Source: a virus. Taken from it: 25,194 nucleotides of DNA. The stretch is from positions 1-25,194 of IMG/VR virus record IMGVR_UViG_3300026184_000045; one strand, 5' to 3'. Both the position numbers and the translations under genes were made by a program. The notes beneath the pieces were generated by a model. It searched no databases. It had not been told where the DNA came from and was given only the letters and a program-made list of their open reading frames with translations. Shown piece by piece: positions 14,699 to 22,237 of the stretch; position 1 is the stretch's first letter, and each line of letters begins with the position of its first letter.

Positions 14699-15694
14699 TT
14701 ACGCCGAGCAGGCGACCTCCTCGCGGTGCATCCACAGGTCATTGAGAATGACCGCCGTCTGCATCGACTTCCAGGCCACATGGCCGCGCTGGGCCATGGG
14801 GTCGCTGTCGCTGGGCTTGGGATTGACCACCATGGGCGTCAGTGCGTCCTTGCCCTTGAGCGGGACGATGCCGTAGGCATCGGTGCCCACCGTCAGGATG
14901 GGATACACGTCGTTGTTGTTGCCGCTGGTGGACACCTTGCCGGCGCCGGCCGCCCCGGCGTCCGCGAACGCCGTGAAGATCGTGGAGTAGATGTAGCGGC
15001 AGTCCTCGACCTTGCCGATCTCAGACTCGTAGGGCGTCATGGAGCCGTAGGACTCGGGCGGCACATAACCCGCCATGCCGCGCACGTCCGTCTCCAGGTC
15101 GGAGTGAATGAGGCGCACGTAGGACGGGGCCACATTCTGCGAGGCGAACGCCGGGGTAGACTTCACCGTCTTGGTGATCTTGCGCGCGTTCTGGCGCTTG
15201 AGCGCACGGGTCACGCTACGCTGCCCGGCCAGAGTCGCCACCGTGTCGACCAGATTGCGGCTGGCCACGCCCCCGGCATAGGAGACATTGGTGCCGGCCT
15301 TGAGGACGCCATAGCGCACGACCTCGATCATCTGCGCGGCCTGCTCGCCCAGGATATCGACCGTCTCCTGGAGGATCGGGTCCTCGTGGGTGTCCAGGAT
15401 CACATCGGAGATGGTCACCAGGTCGCCGTACTGCTCCAGGGTCGCCGTGATGTCGGTCTTGGTCAGCTTCTTGGCCGTCGGAGTCACACCCTCCTGCAGG
15501 ACATTGGGGGTGTTGTCCAGGGCCTCGTAGCGGCGGAAGATCACCTGCTTGGAACGGTTCTGCGGGACCGGCTTGGTCTGGCCGAACTTCTCGATCACCA
15601 GGTAGGGAATACCGCGCTCGAGCAGCTGGACAGCGGCATAGGCGGCGGTACGCGGCGAAATATCGCCATAATTGGTTGCACCATTCGTGCTCAT
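14699..15694 (-). CDS. Major capsid protein, N4-gp56 family (331 aa)
   Basis: The product fits the N4-gp56 family of HK97-fold capsid proteins: a GDISPRTAAYAAVQLLERG opening (10-28), FGQTKPVPQNRSKQVIFRRYE (37-57), LQEGVTPTAKKLTKTDITATLEQYGD (66-91) and AQMIEVVRYGVLKAGTNVSYAGG further in. Length and motif order agree with the family. ATG at 15694 has GAGG 8 nt upstream. It lies between the scaffold-like gene and an intrinsic terminator, the usual place for the most expressed structural gene. It assembles into the head around the scaffold. No insertion or truncation is apparent. Confidence 0.9.
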   Translation of the reverse strand: MSTNGATNYGDISPRTAAYAAVQLLERGIPYLVIEKFGQTKPVPQNRSKQVIFRRYEALDNTPNVLQEGVTPTAKKLTKTDITATLEQYGDLVTISDVILDTHEDPILQETVDILGEQAAQMIEVVRYGVLKAGTNVSYAGGVASRNLVDTVATLAGQRSVTRALKRQNARKITKTVKSTPAFASQNVAPSYVRLIHSDLETDVRGMAGYVPPESYGSMTPYESEIGKVEDCRYIYSTIFTAFADAGAAGAGKVSTSGNNNDVYPILTVGTDAYGIVPLKGKDALTPMVVNPKPSDSDPMAQRGHVAWKSMQTAVILNDLWMHREEVACSA

Positions 15695-15720
15695 GTTGGT
15701 TTCCTCGCGTTAAGAGTTGG

Positions 15721-16863
15721 CTACTTAGAAGCAGCCGCTTCGTTGAACGCGCCCTCGAAGTCGTCTTTGTCCGGGCCACCGCTTTTGCGAACGTCCGGCC
15801 GTGGCCGGGTCGAGCGAACGGGTGACTCATCCTCTTGACGGTTGTCGGGCTTGTTCCGGCTGCCGCTATTTCGACGCGCCGCGGCGTCAGGGTCATAGTG
15901 CTTCTGGAAGGCGTCGAACATATCGAACACCTCCTCGGTCGTCCCCGACTCCATGACGCGCTGGTAGTTGACCGCATCCTGGTAAGGCAATGTTTTGACC
16001 CAGTCATTCAGGGCTCCCGAGTCGCGCCAATCCTTCCAGCTGTCACCAAATGCCTCATCGAGCTTGGCGTAGTGCTGGCGGTTGTACTCCTCGGCCTCCT
16101 TGGCGGCCCGTTCGGCGTCTTTCTCGTGCTGGTCGAGTAGCGGCTGGATGGCCTGTTGCAGGTCGCTCACGCGCGGGTCTTGGCTCTTGGCTAGGGCCTG
16201 ATTGACCAAAGCCGACACAGCCGCATACGTCTCCGGCATGTCGGTTTTCATGTCCTCCAGGGCCTGGCGCTGCTCATCGTCCAGACCGTCACGGCTCGCC
16301 AGATCCTGGTCATCGCCGCCGGACAGGGCCTTGTCGGTATCCTGTCGTGCGCCGCCGTGGTTCTGGCTTGCGCCCGTGTCGTGCTCTGCGCTCGGCTGGC
16401 CGCCGGTCGACGCGCCCGCCAGGGGCTCGCCGGTGTCGGGGTCGATGCCATTGCGCAGGAGCAGATCACGCGCGGCCTGTGCCTTGCGCGCTTCCTCGGC
16501 GGCCCGCTTGTTCTCGGCCCGAAGCCGACCCTGCCATGAACGGGTACGCTGGCGCAGATCCTCGGGATCGGCCTCGTCCACGTTCAGGTTCAGATCGTCC
16601 TCGACGGAACCCTCGTCACCGCCGCTCTTGCCCGCCTCGCCGGTACCGCCCTCGCCGCCCGTATCGGACGCCGCGGCCGCGCCGGCCTCGCCTCCAGTGT
16701 CGCTACCGCCGGCGTCCTCGCCGCCGGTTGCGGTGCTCTCCGCCTCACCCTCGGGGGCCTTGCCGGTATCCCCGCTGGATGCGTCATTGAACGCCGCCTC
16801 GAAGTCCTGATCGACTTCCTCTTGCTGGGTCTGCTTCTGCTCGCCTTTGCCTTCGTCGGCCAT
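15721..16863 (-). CDS. Putative scaffolding/capsid assembly protein (380 aa)
   Basis: Position directly between portal module and MCP and a very acidic, Ala/Gly/Glu/Asp-rich composition identify a scaffold candidate. ATG at 16863 was chosen (GAGG 8 nt upstream); a GTG at 16872 overlaps the binding site. About 110 residues at the N-terminus are low complexity (GGEDAGGSDTGGEAG-like). A helical part follows (DLRQRTRSWQGRLRAENKRA), then KDAERAAKEAEEYNRQHYAKLDEA. The C-terminal 40 residues are basic and Arg/Asp-rich and end DDFEGAFNEAAASK. The N-terminus has a matching DFEAAFNDASSG, so both ends carry nearly the same motif. In known scaffolds a C-terminal basic helix binds capsid protein. Confidence 0.75.
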   Translation of the reverse strand: MADEGKGEQKQTQQEEVDQDFEAAFNDASSGDTGKAPEGEAESTATGGEDAGGSDTGGEAGAAAASDTGGEGGTGEAGKSGGDEGSVEDDLNLNVDEADPEDLRQRTRSWQGRLRAENKRAAEEARKAQAARDLLLRNGIDPDTGEPLAGASTGGQPSAEHDTGASQNHGGARQDTDKALSGGDDQDLASRDGLDDEQRQALEDMKTDMPETYAAVSALVNQALAKSQDPRVSDLQQAIQPLLDQHEKDAERAAKEAEEYNRQHYAKLDEAFGDSWKDWRDSGALNDWVKTLPYQDAVNYQRVMESGTTEEVFDMFDAFQKHYDPDAAARRNSGSRNKPDNRQEDESPVRSTRPRPDVRKSGGPDKDDFEGAFNEAAASK

Positions 16864-16920
16864 CTTGCTCACCTCAACGCGGGCCGCTCGTCACGGTGTC
16901 CGCTTTTCGGTTGCACACAT

Positions 16921-16952
16921 GCCGGGGTGTATCCCTGCTGGGGCACCCCGGC
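16921..16952 (-). other. Strong stem-loop upstream of scaffold gene
   Basis: Perfect 9-bp arms (GCCGGGGTG / CACCCCGGC) enclose a second short stem (CCC/GGG). It is in the about 97-nt gap between the 91-aa gene and the scaffold start. No U-run follows, so it is not a canonical terminator. It may slow polymerase or shape a processing site between the portal and capsid sections. Confidence 0.6.
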
Positions 16953-16960
16953 CCATAAAA

Positions 16961-17236
16961 TCAATCCTCGCCGCCGGGTCGCGCGGTACCGGAGTAGTCC
17001 CCGGTCTTGTGCTCGCGCGTGGGCGCCGGCGGTTTGCTCAAGTCCTTGACGACGGCGCGCAACTCGCGCACCGCGCGCGCCAACTTCGGCATCTCCTCGT
17101 CGGTCGCATCGACCATCGTCTCCTTGAGCACCTCCTGCTTGGCCTCAAGGGCATTGACCATGGCCTGCATCACGGGGCCGGTGTTGACCTCCTGGGCCCG
17201 GCGCTTGGCCTGCTCCCACTTCTCGCGCGGCGTCAC
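16961..17236 (-). CDS. Small charged helical protein after portal (91 aa)
   Basis: GTG at 17236 overlaps the portal stop as GTGA, with GGAGG 6 nt upstream. It is mainly helical and charged: KWEQAKRRAQEV (6-17), MQAMVNALEAKQEVLKETMV (23-42) and PKLARAVRELRAVVKDLSKP (50-69), ending with a flexible Arg/Gly-rich tail. A short coiled-coil protein coupled to portal suggests a portal- or scaffold-associated factor, but no family is recognised. Confidence 0.7.
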   Translation of the reverse strand: MTPREKWEQAKRRAQEVNTGPVMQAMVNALEAKQEVLKETMVDATDEEMPKLARAVRELRAVVKDLSKPPAPTREHKTGDYSGTARPGGED

Positions 17237-19422
17237 CGCTGGCCTCCGGCCGCCGCAGGGGCGCCTGACAGTGGCGTCACTTCACCGCCCTGGGGCGGCT
17301 GTCCGCCGCCCTGGGGCGCCTGGGCCCCTGCACTGGCCTGCTCCTGCGCGGCTTGGGCCTGGGCGCGCTCCTCGGCCATGCGCGCACGGTCCTGCTCGAC
17401 CTCTTTGTCGGTCTTGACGATGTCGTCCTGGTCCAGGTCCTGGGCCTTGACGCGTGCCACCAGCAGGTTCCGGCGCTTGATGTAGGGGGCGTCCTGGTCA
17501 TTGGCGGTCTGCGCGGCGAACTGCTCCAATCGCTGGGAGTGCAATTCCTTGGCGATCAGCGAGGACGAGCCCTTGGCTTCGGTCTGGAAATCGCCCTTGA
17601 TCTCGTCCTTCGGGTTCCACTCCATGTTCCAGTAGTACATGGCCGTGATAAACGGCTTGGTCACGCCGTCATCGAAATTGCGCACAATGTCCTTGAGGGT
17701 GACATTGGCCGCACCCATGAGCATGGACAGGCCGCCGACGGTCTTGGCGACGCCGTGGTCCTGCTCGCCGTGGGTGTAGCTGGGTAGCGTTGTGGCCTCA
17801 TCGCCCAGCTGCTTGAACATCTCGCTCATGTTCATGAGCTCTTTGGTGTAGCTCGGCAGGGTGTAGACGCGAATCGCCGGATACTGCGCCTCGACGCCGG
17901 TCCCCTCGCGCAGCCAGGTACGGAATGGGTAGACCAGATCCGGGTTCTCGTCCTGGCAAAGGTCGGTGTTGATCTCGATCTGCGGGCCAGCGGAGATCGC
18001 CGCGTTGTCGATCATGGCCCGGATCGCGGCGTTGAACATGGTCTGCGGGTCGCGCATCACGCTCGGGACCGACACGCCCCAGATATTCGTCTCGTCGCGC
18101 TCGAAGTAGTAGAAGTAGTATTGCAGGCGCTCGTAGGCCGACTCGATGATCTTGGCCTTGATGCACACCGATCCCAGCAACCACACCTCGCAGAAATACT
18201 CCTGGTTCAGCGCGTCCTCGGGCACCTCGGCATCGTCCCCGTCGCCCTCTCGCAGGTGGTCCAGAATATGCGGGTTCATGTCACGCAGCTCGCGCCCATC
18301 GAGCCAACCGCTACGCTGCAGCACCACGTACTTCTTACGTCGCTCCTGGAGCCGGTGCGCCGAACTTTTGTCCTGGCTGTCGCGGCCGATGAGGCGCAGC
18401 TGCTGCTCGTAGTATTCCAGGTTGGCGGCATCGCCCTCTGGATGGGCTGCGATGTAGGTGTTGATGGCGTCCTGGTCGAAGTCGCGGCGCTTGGCCAGCT
18501 TGCGCAGGTCGTGTCGATTGAACACGTACCGCTGCCATATCCGATTGGCTTCCTCGGGGCTGATCGCCGTGCCGTCCGGGTACAGATCCCATACCGGTAC
18601 GAACTCGAAGTACGGCCGGCGCACCACCTTCGTCTGCATCCCCCACTGGCCGTCCTCTCCCATGCCCCAGCGTTTGACCTCGCGCTTTTCGGTCATCGGC
18701 CCCTTGAGCACGCCCGTGCCTAGCAGGTGGCCGGAGTGCATGACCTGGCGCATGACTGAGGAGTAATGACCCTCATCCAGCTGGTCGTCTATCTCCTGCT
18801 CCATGCCGGCGGCCGCGGCCTTGCAGAACTCGCGCCGCCAGGCCTCCATTTCCTCCTCGGTCGGCTGGAAGTCCGGCGGTATCTCGCCCTGCTTCAGTTT
18901 GGCGAACACGGATTGGAAGTCACCGTAGGTACCGTCGGCCTTGGCCTGCTCGACTTCCTGGGGCGGCATGGACTGCTGGAGCTCCGCCATGGCCTCGGCC
19001 TTGGCGGTGGCGATCTCGATGGCCGCCTGGCGCTCGGTCTCGGGGTCAACCTGGGGAATGGGGGTCGGGGTGATAGCCCAATTCTTGTCCCCGCCGGCTG
19101 GGAACATGATGTCGAACACGCGCGCGTCGACCGACTTTACCTTGGTGCGGGTGATGCGGATGAACGCTTTGGAGCGGTTGGGCTGGATCTGGCGCTCAAT
19201 CTCGGGCTCGTAGATCCCCTTGTACTGGCGCAGGTCGTGCAGCCATTCGTCCTCGATGGCGTTCTTGCGCTCGGCCTTGTCCTCGTTGAACTCGGACAAG
19301 AGCATGGCGCTTGAGTCCGTGATGAACGCCTGCAGGCGCTCCTCGGCCTCGGACGGGTCCGCGGGCGCCGGTGTTCCGGCCCCTGGCGTCTCGATTGCCG
19401 CTATCTCGGTTTCCACTGCCAT
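17233..19422 (-). CDS. Portal protein (729 aa)
   Basis: The size, the position after TerL and the sequence identify a large podovirus portal. Family-like segments include NRSKAFIRITRTKVKSVDAR (about 82-101) followed by MFPAGGDKNWAITPTP, the acidic EEEMEAW region with the helix REFCKAAAAGMEQEIDD, and YFEFVPVWDLYPD (about 270-282). A later block, GVSVPSVMRDPQTMFNAAIRAMIDN, is the portal wing/stem-type motif. The C-terminus is Gln/Ala-rich with GGGQPPQGG turns. The chosen ATG at 19422 has only a weak binding site; TAAGGG lies 9 nt upstream of an in-frame ATT at 19431, with a stop just beyond. The dodecameric ring forms the packaging vertex and head-tail joint. Confidence 0.9.
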   Translation of the reverse strand: MAVETEIAAIETPGAGTPAPADPSEAEERLQAFITDSSAMLLSEFNEDKAERKNAIEDEWLHDLRQYKGIYEPEIERQIQPNRSKAFIRITRTKVKSVDARVFDIMFPAGGDKNWAITPTPIPQVDPETERQAAIEIATAKAEAMAELQQSMPPQEVEQAKADGTYGDFQSVFAKLKQGEIPPDFQPTEEEMEAWRREFCKAAAAGMEQEIDDQLDEGHYSSVMRQVMHSGHLLGTGVLKGPMTEKREVKRWGMGEDGQWGMQTKVVRRPYFEFVPVWDLYPDGTAISPEEANRIWQRYVFNRHDLRKLAKRRDFDQDAINTYIAAHPEGDAANLEYYEQQLRLIGRDSQDKSSAHRLQERRKKYVVLQRSGWLDGRELRDMNPHILDHLREGDGDDAEVPEDALNQEYFCEVWLLGSVCIKAKIIESAYERLQYYFYYFERDETNIWGVSVPSVMRDPQTMFNAAIRAMIDNAAISAGPQIEINTDLCQDENPDLVYPFRTWLREGTGVEAQYPAIRVYTLPSYTKELMNMSEMFKQLGDEATTLPSYTHGEQDHGVAKTVGGLSMLMGAANVTLKDIVRNFDDGVTKPFITAMYYWNMEWNPKDEIKGDFQTEAKGSSSLIAKELHSQRLEQFAAQTANDQDAPYIKRRNLLVARVKAQDLDQDDIVKTDKEVEQDRARMAEERAQAQAAQEQASAGAQAPQGGGQPPQGGEVTPLSGAPAAAGGQR

Positions 19423-19455
19423 GCCGGCAATGTTCGGAAACCCTTAGAGAACCGT

Positions 19456-19471
19456 CCACAATCCGTTGTGG
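19456..19471 (-). other. 6-bp stem with tetraloop upstream of portal
   Basis: CCACAA and TTGTGG form a perfect stem around a CGGA tetraloop on the minus strand, in the 80-nt gap between the thermonuclease-like gene and portal. No U-run follows. It lies about 34 nt before the portal ATG and may mark an mRNA processing or pausing site. Otherwise the gap holds no gene. Confidence 0.45.
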
Positions 19472-19502
19472 GGTAGTTGTCTAGTAACCCCGCTATGTTG
19501 GG

Positions 19503-19967
19503 CTACTGGCACCATCCAACGCCGGTCCTGCCCTCCACGAACGGCCTGGCCAGGCCCGCGGCGAGCAGGTCCGCCCCCAGGTCGTGGCGCGCCCCGTCCT
19601 TGAGTGCAGTGATATGACCCACGGCCCGGTGCAGGAACGAACCCGTGGTCACCCGGGTCACGCGCAGATCCGTGGCGCCGTCAAACCAGGCCGTGGTGTA
19701 GGCCTTGGCCTTGAGGCCCATCGGGATCTGGCAGGGCGGATAGCTCTTGCGGTGCTCGATCTCTGGTGTATCCACGCCGGCGACGCGGACGTGGACCTTC
19801 CAGAAGTGGTCCGGGTCAGTCGCCAGGTCAAGGACCACGGTATCGCCATCGATCACGCGCACAGGCGCATCGCCCAGGACGTGGTAGGGCCCATACACAG
19901 GCTTGGCGCTGGCCATGCCGACGAAGGCCAGGGCCAGCAGGATAGCGGTGAGCTCTTTGGCAGACAT
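19503..19967 (-). CDS. Secreted thermonuclease (SNase)-like nuclease (154 aa)
   Basis: ATG at 19967 has an excellent AGGAGGAG 4 nt upstream; further upstream the frame is an Arg-rich shadow of TerL. Residues 1-21 look like a signal peptide (LTAILLALAFVGMASA, AxA-type cleavage site). The mature part contains the SNase core: VIDGDTVVLD (38-47), VRVAGVDTPEIEHRK (60-74), then HRAVGHITAL around 113-122 and LLAAGLARPF. Residues R61, E69 and R114 match Arg35, Glu43 and Arg87 of staphylococcal nuclease. Length fits the family. The predicted product is an exported Ca2+-dependent nuclease acting in the periplasm or outside. It sits between TerL and portal, an unusual cargo site in a head operon. Confidence 0.8.
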   Translation of the reverse strand: MSAKELTAILLALAFVGMASAKPVYGPYHVLGDAPVRVIDGDTVVLDLATDPDHFWKVHVRVAGVDTPEIEHRKSYPPCQIPMGLKAKAYTTAWFDGATDLRVTRVTTGSFLHRAVGHITALKDGARHDLGADLLAAGLARPFVEGRTGVGWCQ

Positions 19968-19978
19968 GGATCTCCTCC

Positions 19979-21472
19979 TCAGTAGCCCGCTTCCGGGACG
20001 CGCCGCTCGCGCCGGTTGCGGTTGACGCGCTGCTCGCGCCGGTAGTCGCGCCGCACGCCGGTAATCGACAGGCACAGGTACTGCAGGGCGTCATGCGGGT
20101 GGCTGTACTGGTTCTTGTTCGGCTCCATGGTGTAGCGGTCCTCGCCCGGTACCTCCAATTTGCGGTACTGATAGCCGCCATTGAAGCCGTCGACCAGGAC
20201 CGGGCACTTCTCCGCGTCGATCACCAGCCCCGGCTCGCCATCGACCAGCTTGGTCAGGAACTCACGCACCGCGTCCAGGCGCGGCATGATCGCGTTGGTA
20301 TGTGCTGGACGAGTCGGCAGGCCGTAGCTTTTCAGGTCTCCGATGGCTACGCGGTCGGAGTCGTTCTGCGAACGCTGGTTGCCGCCCGGGTCGCCCGTGC
20401 TGATGATGGGCATGTTCTGGTAGTAGGTGGCCATGTGAGGCTTGACCAGGTTGAGCACGAACTGCTTGAGGCCCATGTCCGGGCCGATGAGCTCGTCAAT
20501 GACGCGCAGCTGTCCGCGCTGGCTCAGCTGGGCAATCACCAGGCTGGGATTCAGTCCGAAGTCCCACCCCAGGTACAGCGGCAGGCCGCGCATAATGGTT
20601 AGCGGGTTGGTCGCGATGTGCAAGCCGGCGTTCCATTCGTGCTTGTAGACGGGCTTGCCGGGGAAGATCTTGCCGTACTTGTTGTTGATGTAGATGTCGA
20701 TGTAATACTGGCTCTTGCCCTCCATCTGCTTGTGGTAGTAGTTGCGCCCGCCCGGCAGGTTTTCCAGGTTCTCCGCCTCCGGGTCCAGGCCGCCGGGCTG
20801 GGTGAAAAACTCGTATCCATCGGGCTTTTCGATTTCGTCCTTCTGGTACCACCAGTGGTCCTCGTCCATGGAATTGGTGTCGGCAATCACCCCGTACCAG
20901 GTCGGCCACTCGTCCACGGTCAGGTCGTCCGGGCGGTCCTTTTGTGGCGGGAAGCGGCCCGCGCGCTGGGTCGCCACGTCCAGCACCTGCTCGCTCAGTT
21001 GGGCCGCCTCATTCAGGAAGATGCCAGTCACCTCCAGAGATAAGGCCTTTTTCACGTCCTTCGGCCGGTCCATGGAGACAAACCACACCTCCAAGTCCAC
21101 GTCCGCATCATCCTCGTACTCGAGATAGATCCGCTGGCGGATCGGCACGTCGTAGACGATATCCCCGAACCCCTCGCCGCGGTGCGGCCCGAACCACTCG
21201 TCCCAGGTCTTGATGGTCGTCGACTTGAGCTCGCCGTAGGTGTTGCGGATGCACAGCCAACGGGACCGGCGCACGCCGTTGCGGTCCGGGGCCTGCGCAT
21301 GGGCGCGCATGAAGATGTCAAAGCAGCACGCCACCGTCTTGCCCCCGCCGACCGGGCCACGGATGCCCCGCACGAACGCATTGGAGCGGTGAAACTTGGA
21401 CGCGGTCTTGGAGGCCTTGTAAACGATCTCCTCGATCTCCTGCAGGGCCTCCATGCGGTGCTGGTCCCTCAT
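19979..21472 (-). CDS. terL: Terminase large subunit (497 aa)
   Basis: The N-terminal ATPase has Walker A GPVGGGKT (39-46), the later WLCIRNTYGELKST segment (72-85) and Walker B with its catalytic acid, VTGIFLNEA (148-156, Glu155). The C-terminal RNase H-fold nuclease has D304 in LGWDFGLNPS, D361 in STGDPGGNQ and D461 in SHPHDAL, giving the three expected acidic positions. Length is standard. ATG at 21472 comes 5 nt after the DUF4031 stop with AAGGGG 8 nt upstream. TerL powers genome packaging through the portal and cuts the concatemer. No terS is recognised next to it. Confidence 0.95.
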   Translation of the reverse strand: MRDQHRMEALQEIEEIVYKASKTASKFHRSNAFVRGIRGPVGGGKTVACCFDIFMRAHAQAPDRNGVRRSRWLCIRNTYGELKSTTIKTWDEWFGPHRGEGFGDIVYDVPIRQRIYLEYEDDADVDLEVWFVSMDRPKDVKKALSLEVTGIFLNEAAQLSEQVLDVATQRAGRFPPQKDRPDDLTVDEWPTWYGVIADTNSMDEDHWWYQKDEIEKPDGYEFFTQPGGLDPEAENLENLPGGRNYYHKQMEGKSQYYIDIYINNKYGKIFPGKPVYKHEWNAGLHIATNPLTIMRGLPLYLGWDFGLNPSLVIAQLSQRGQLRVIDELIGPDMGLKQFVLNLVKPHMATYYQNMPIISTGDPGGNQRSQNDSDRVAIGDLKSYGLPTRPAHTNAIMPRLDAVREFLTKLVDGEPGLVIDAEKCPVLVDGFNGGYQYRKLEVPGEDRYTMEPNKNQYSHPHDALQYLCLSITGVRRDYRREQRVNRNRRERRVPEAGY

Positions 21473-21477
21473 CCCGC

Positions 21478-21735
21478 CTACCCCTTTTCGACCAGGCGCC
21501 GGCCGACGGCGATGATATGACGAGTGCTGACCTGGCGCGCGCCGAGCTCCAGGGCCCGCCGGCGCTTGGCCTTGCAGATATCGTAGTGCGGGTAGCGGGC
21601 GCGGCCCTGGAAGTGTCGGCGGTCGATGCCCAGCCGGCTGGCCATGGCGTGGAGCTCATGGAGGCTATCGGCCACCATGTGGCACATAATCATGCGTCCA
21701 TACGGCCAGACGGCCGGGTCGACATAGACCGCCAT
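21478..21735 (-). CDS. DUF4031 family protein (85 aa)
   Basis: The product starts MAVYVDPAVWPYGRMIMC and matches DUF4031 closely: the first strand and WPYG turn, HMVADSLHELHAMASRLG (19-36), HFQGRARYPHYDICKAKRR (41-59) and a final ALELGARQVS segment. DUF4031 is short (about 80-90 residues), as here, and its function is unknown. ATG at 21735 (6 nt after GGGAGG) is preferred; ATG at 21738 would also fit, and the previous gene stops between them (ATGATG with TGA). It lies directly before TerL where a small terminase would be expected, but it has no recognisable DNA-binding motif. Confidence 0.85.
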   Translation of the reverse strand: MAVYVDPAVWPYGRMIMCHMVADSLHELHAMASRLGIDRRHFQGRARYPHYDICKAKRRRALELGARQVSTRHIIAVGRRLVEKG

Positions 21736-21944
21736 CATGCGCCTCCCAGGTAACGCCAAAAGCGCGCCAGCAGCTGGTCGGTACCGTTCTGCAGGTGGTC
21801 AACCCGAACACAGTGCTCCATACGCAACAACGTCGACGGAACGACCGGCGAGCGCCAGCACAGGCTCAGGCGCACATACAAGCCGCTGTGGCGCTTCTCC
21901 AGCGTGCGAAACAACGTACCGTTGTGGGGCAGTGAAAGGGGCAC
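21735..21944 (-). CDS. Small protein following C4-like leader (69 aa)
   Basis: The start codon is GTG at 21944, 4 nt after TGGAGG, and the stop overlaps the DUF4031 start region. It has no homologue I can name; it is Arg/Leu/His-rich (LEKRHSGLYVRLSLCWRSPVV; HLQNGTDQLLARFWRYLGG) and could be a small nucleic-acid- or protein-binding factor. Its binding site lies just past a leader with several stem-loops, an arrangement like C4 RNA regions of P1/P4-type phages, where an antisense RNA controls a small downstream gene. The coding start also contains a 6-bp hairpin (ACAACG/CGTTGT) at 21911-21925. The protein may be a control target, but its coding status rests mainly on the binding site and spacing. 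Confidence 0.6.
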   Translation of the reverse strand: MPLSLPHNGTLFRTLEKRHSGLYVRLSLCWRSPVVPSTLLRMEHCVRVDHLQNGTDQLLARFWRYLGGA

Positions 21945-21960
21945 GGCGCCTCCAGGTTAA

Positions 21961-22075
21961 CGGGTAACCCGCCCCCTTGCGACACCAAGGGGACGGGCGC
22001 CCGGATACGAGAGTCGCTGAGAGCCGTGGGTGGGGTCGCTCGTATCATCCCCTGGCTTACGGCATGGGCATCCGC
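21961..22075 (-). ncRNA. Candidate C4-like antisense RNA/structured leader
   Basis: Read on the minus strand after the terminator, this gap holds three inverted repeats. GATACGAG and CTCGTATC form an 8-bp stem (22,039-22,046 with 22,004-22,011). CCCCTTG and CAAGGGG form a 7-bp hairpin around GTGTCG (21,973-21,992). CGGGT and ACCCG flank one base (21,961-21,971). This layout and the sequence around AAGCCAGGGG and GGTGTCGCAAGGGGGCGG resemble, from memory, the C4 antisense RNA of P1/P7/P4-type phages. A weak promoter-like TACTAT lies just upstream (22,082-22,087). CAAGGGG could also pair with the CCCCTT just after the downstream GTG start, which would occlude it. No structure model was run, so the family call is tentative. 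Confidence 0.45.
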
Positions 22076-22145
22076 ACGAAAATAGTAGCCAATGCGGGAC
22101 GCGGCGAGAACCCGGTCTTTTTGTCGGGTGTCCAGAAACCCAGGC

Positions 22146-22176
22146 AAAAAAATGCCCGCCAAGGGGGTGGCGGGCA
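22146..22176 (-). terminator. Intrinsic terminator ending the first gene group
   Basis: On the minus strand an 8-bp perfect stem (TGCCCGCC / GGCGGGCA, loop of 8 nt) is followed directly by seven T residues. It lies 61 nt after the coiled-coil gene stop and separates the upstream gene group from the C4-like leader and packaging genes, implying a new promoter downstream. The about 60 nt before it contain no gene. Confidence 0.93.
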
Positions 22177-22237
22177 AAGCAGTAACGAGGTGCTGTGCTT
22201 ATCAGGGTTAAATACTACCAGCGCCCATGGCCGATGT

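Noticed and set aside
19463-21929. The 11-bp sequence CCGTTGTGGGG shared by the portal leader and the 69-aa gene start
   Set aside because: In 25 kb, 11-bp matches between two sites are expected many times by chance; there is no further similarity around the two copies.
22082-22110. A sigma-70-like promoter (TACTAT with TTCTCG 17 nt upstream) before the C4-like leader
   Set aside because: The -10 and -35 matches are weak, so I mention it only as supporting evidence for the RNA and do not list it as a feature.
22104-22132. Inverted repeat ACCCG...CGGGT around a T-rich loop
   Set aside because: The stem is only about 5 bp and is not followed by a T-run on either strand, so it is not a second terminator.
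21866-22177. A 103-codon minus-strand frame spanning the C4-like leader
   Set aside because: It starts within the terminator hairpin, overlaps the 69-aa gene and lacks a convincing binding site. Its apparent conservation in other genomes would follow from conserved RNA in the leader.
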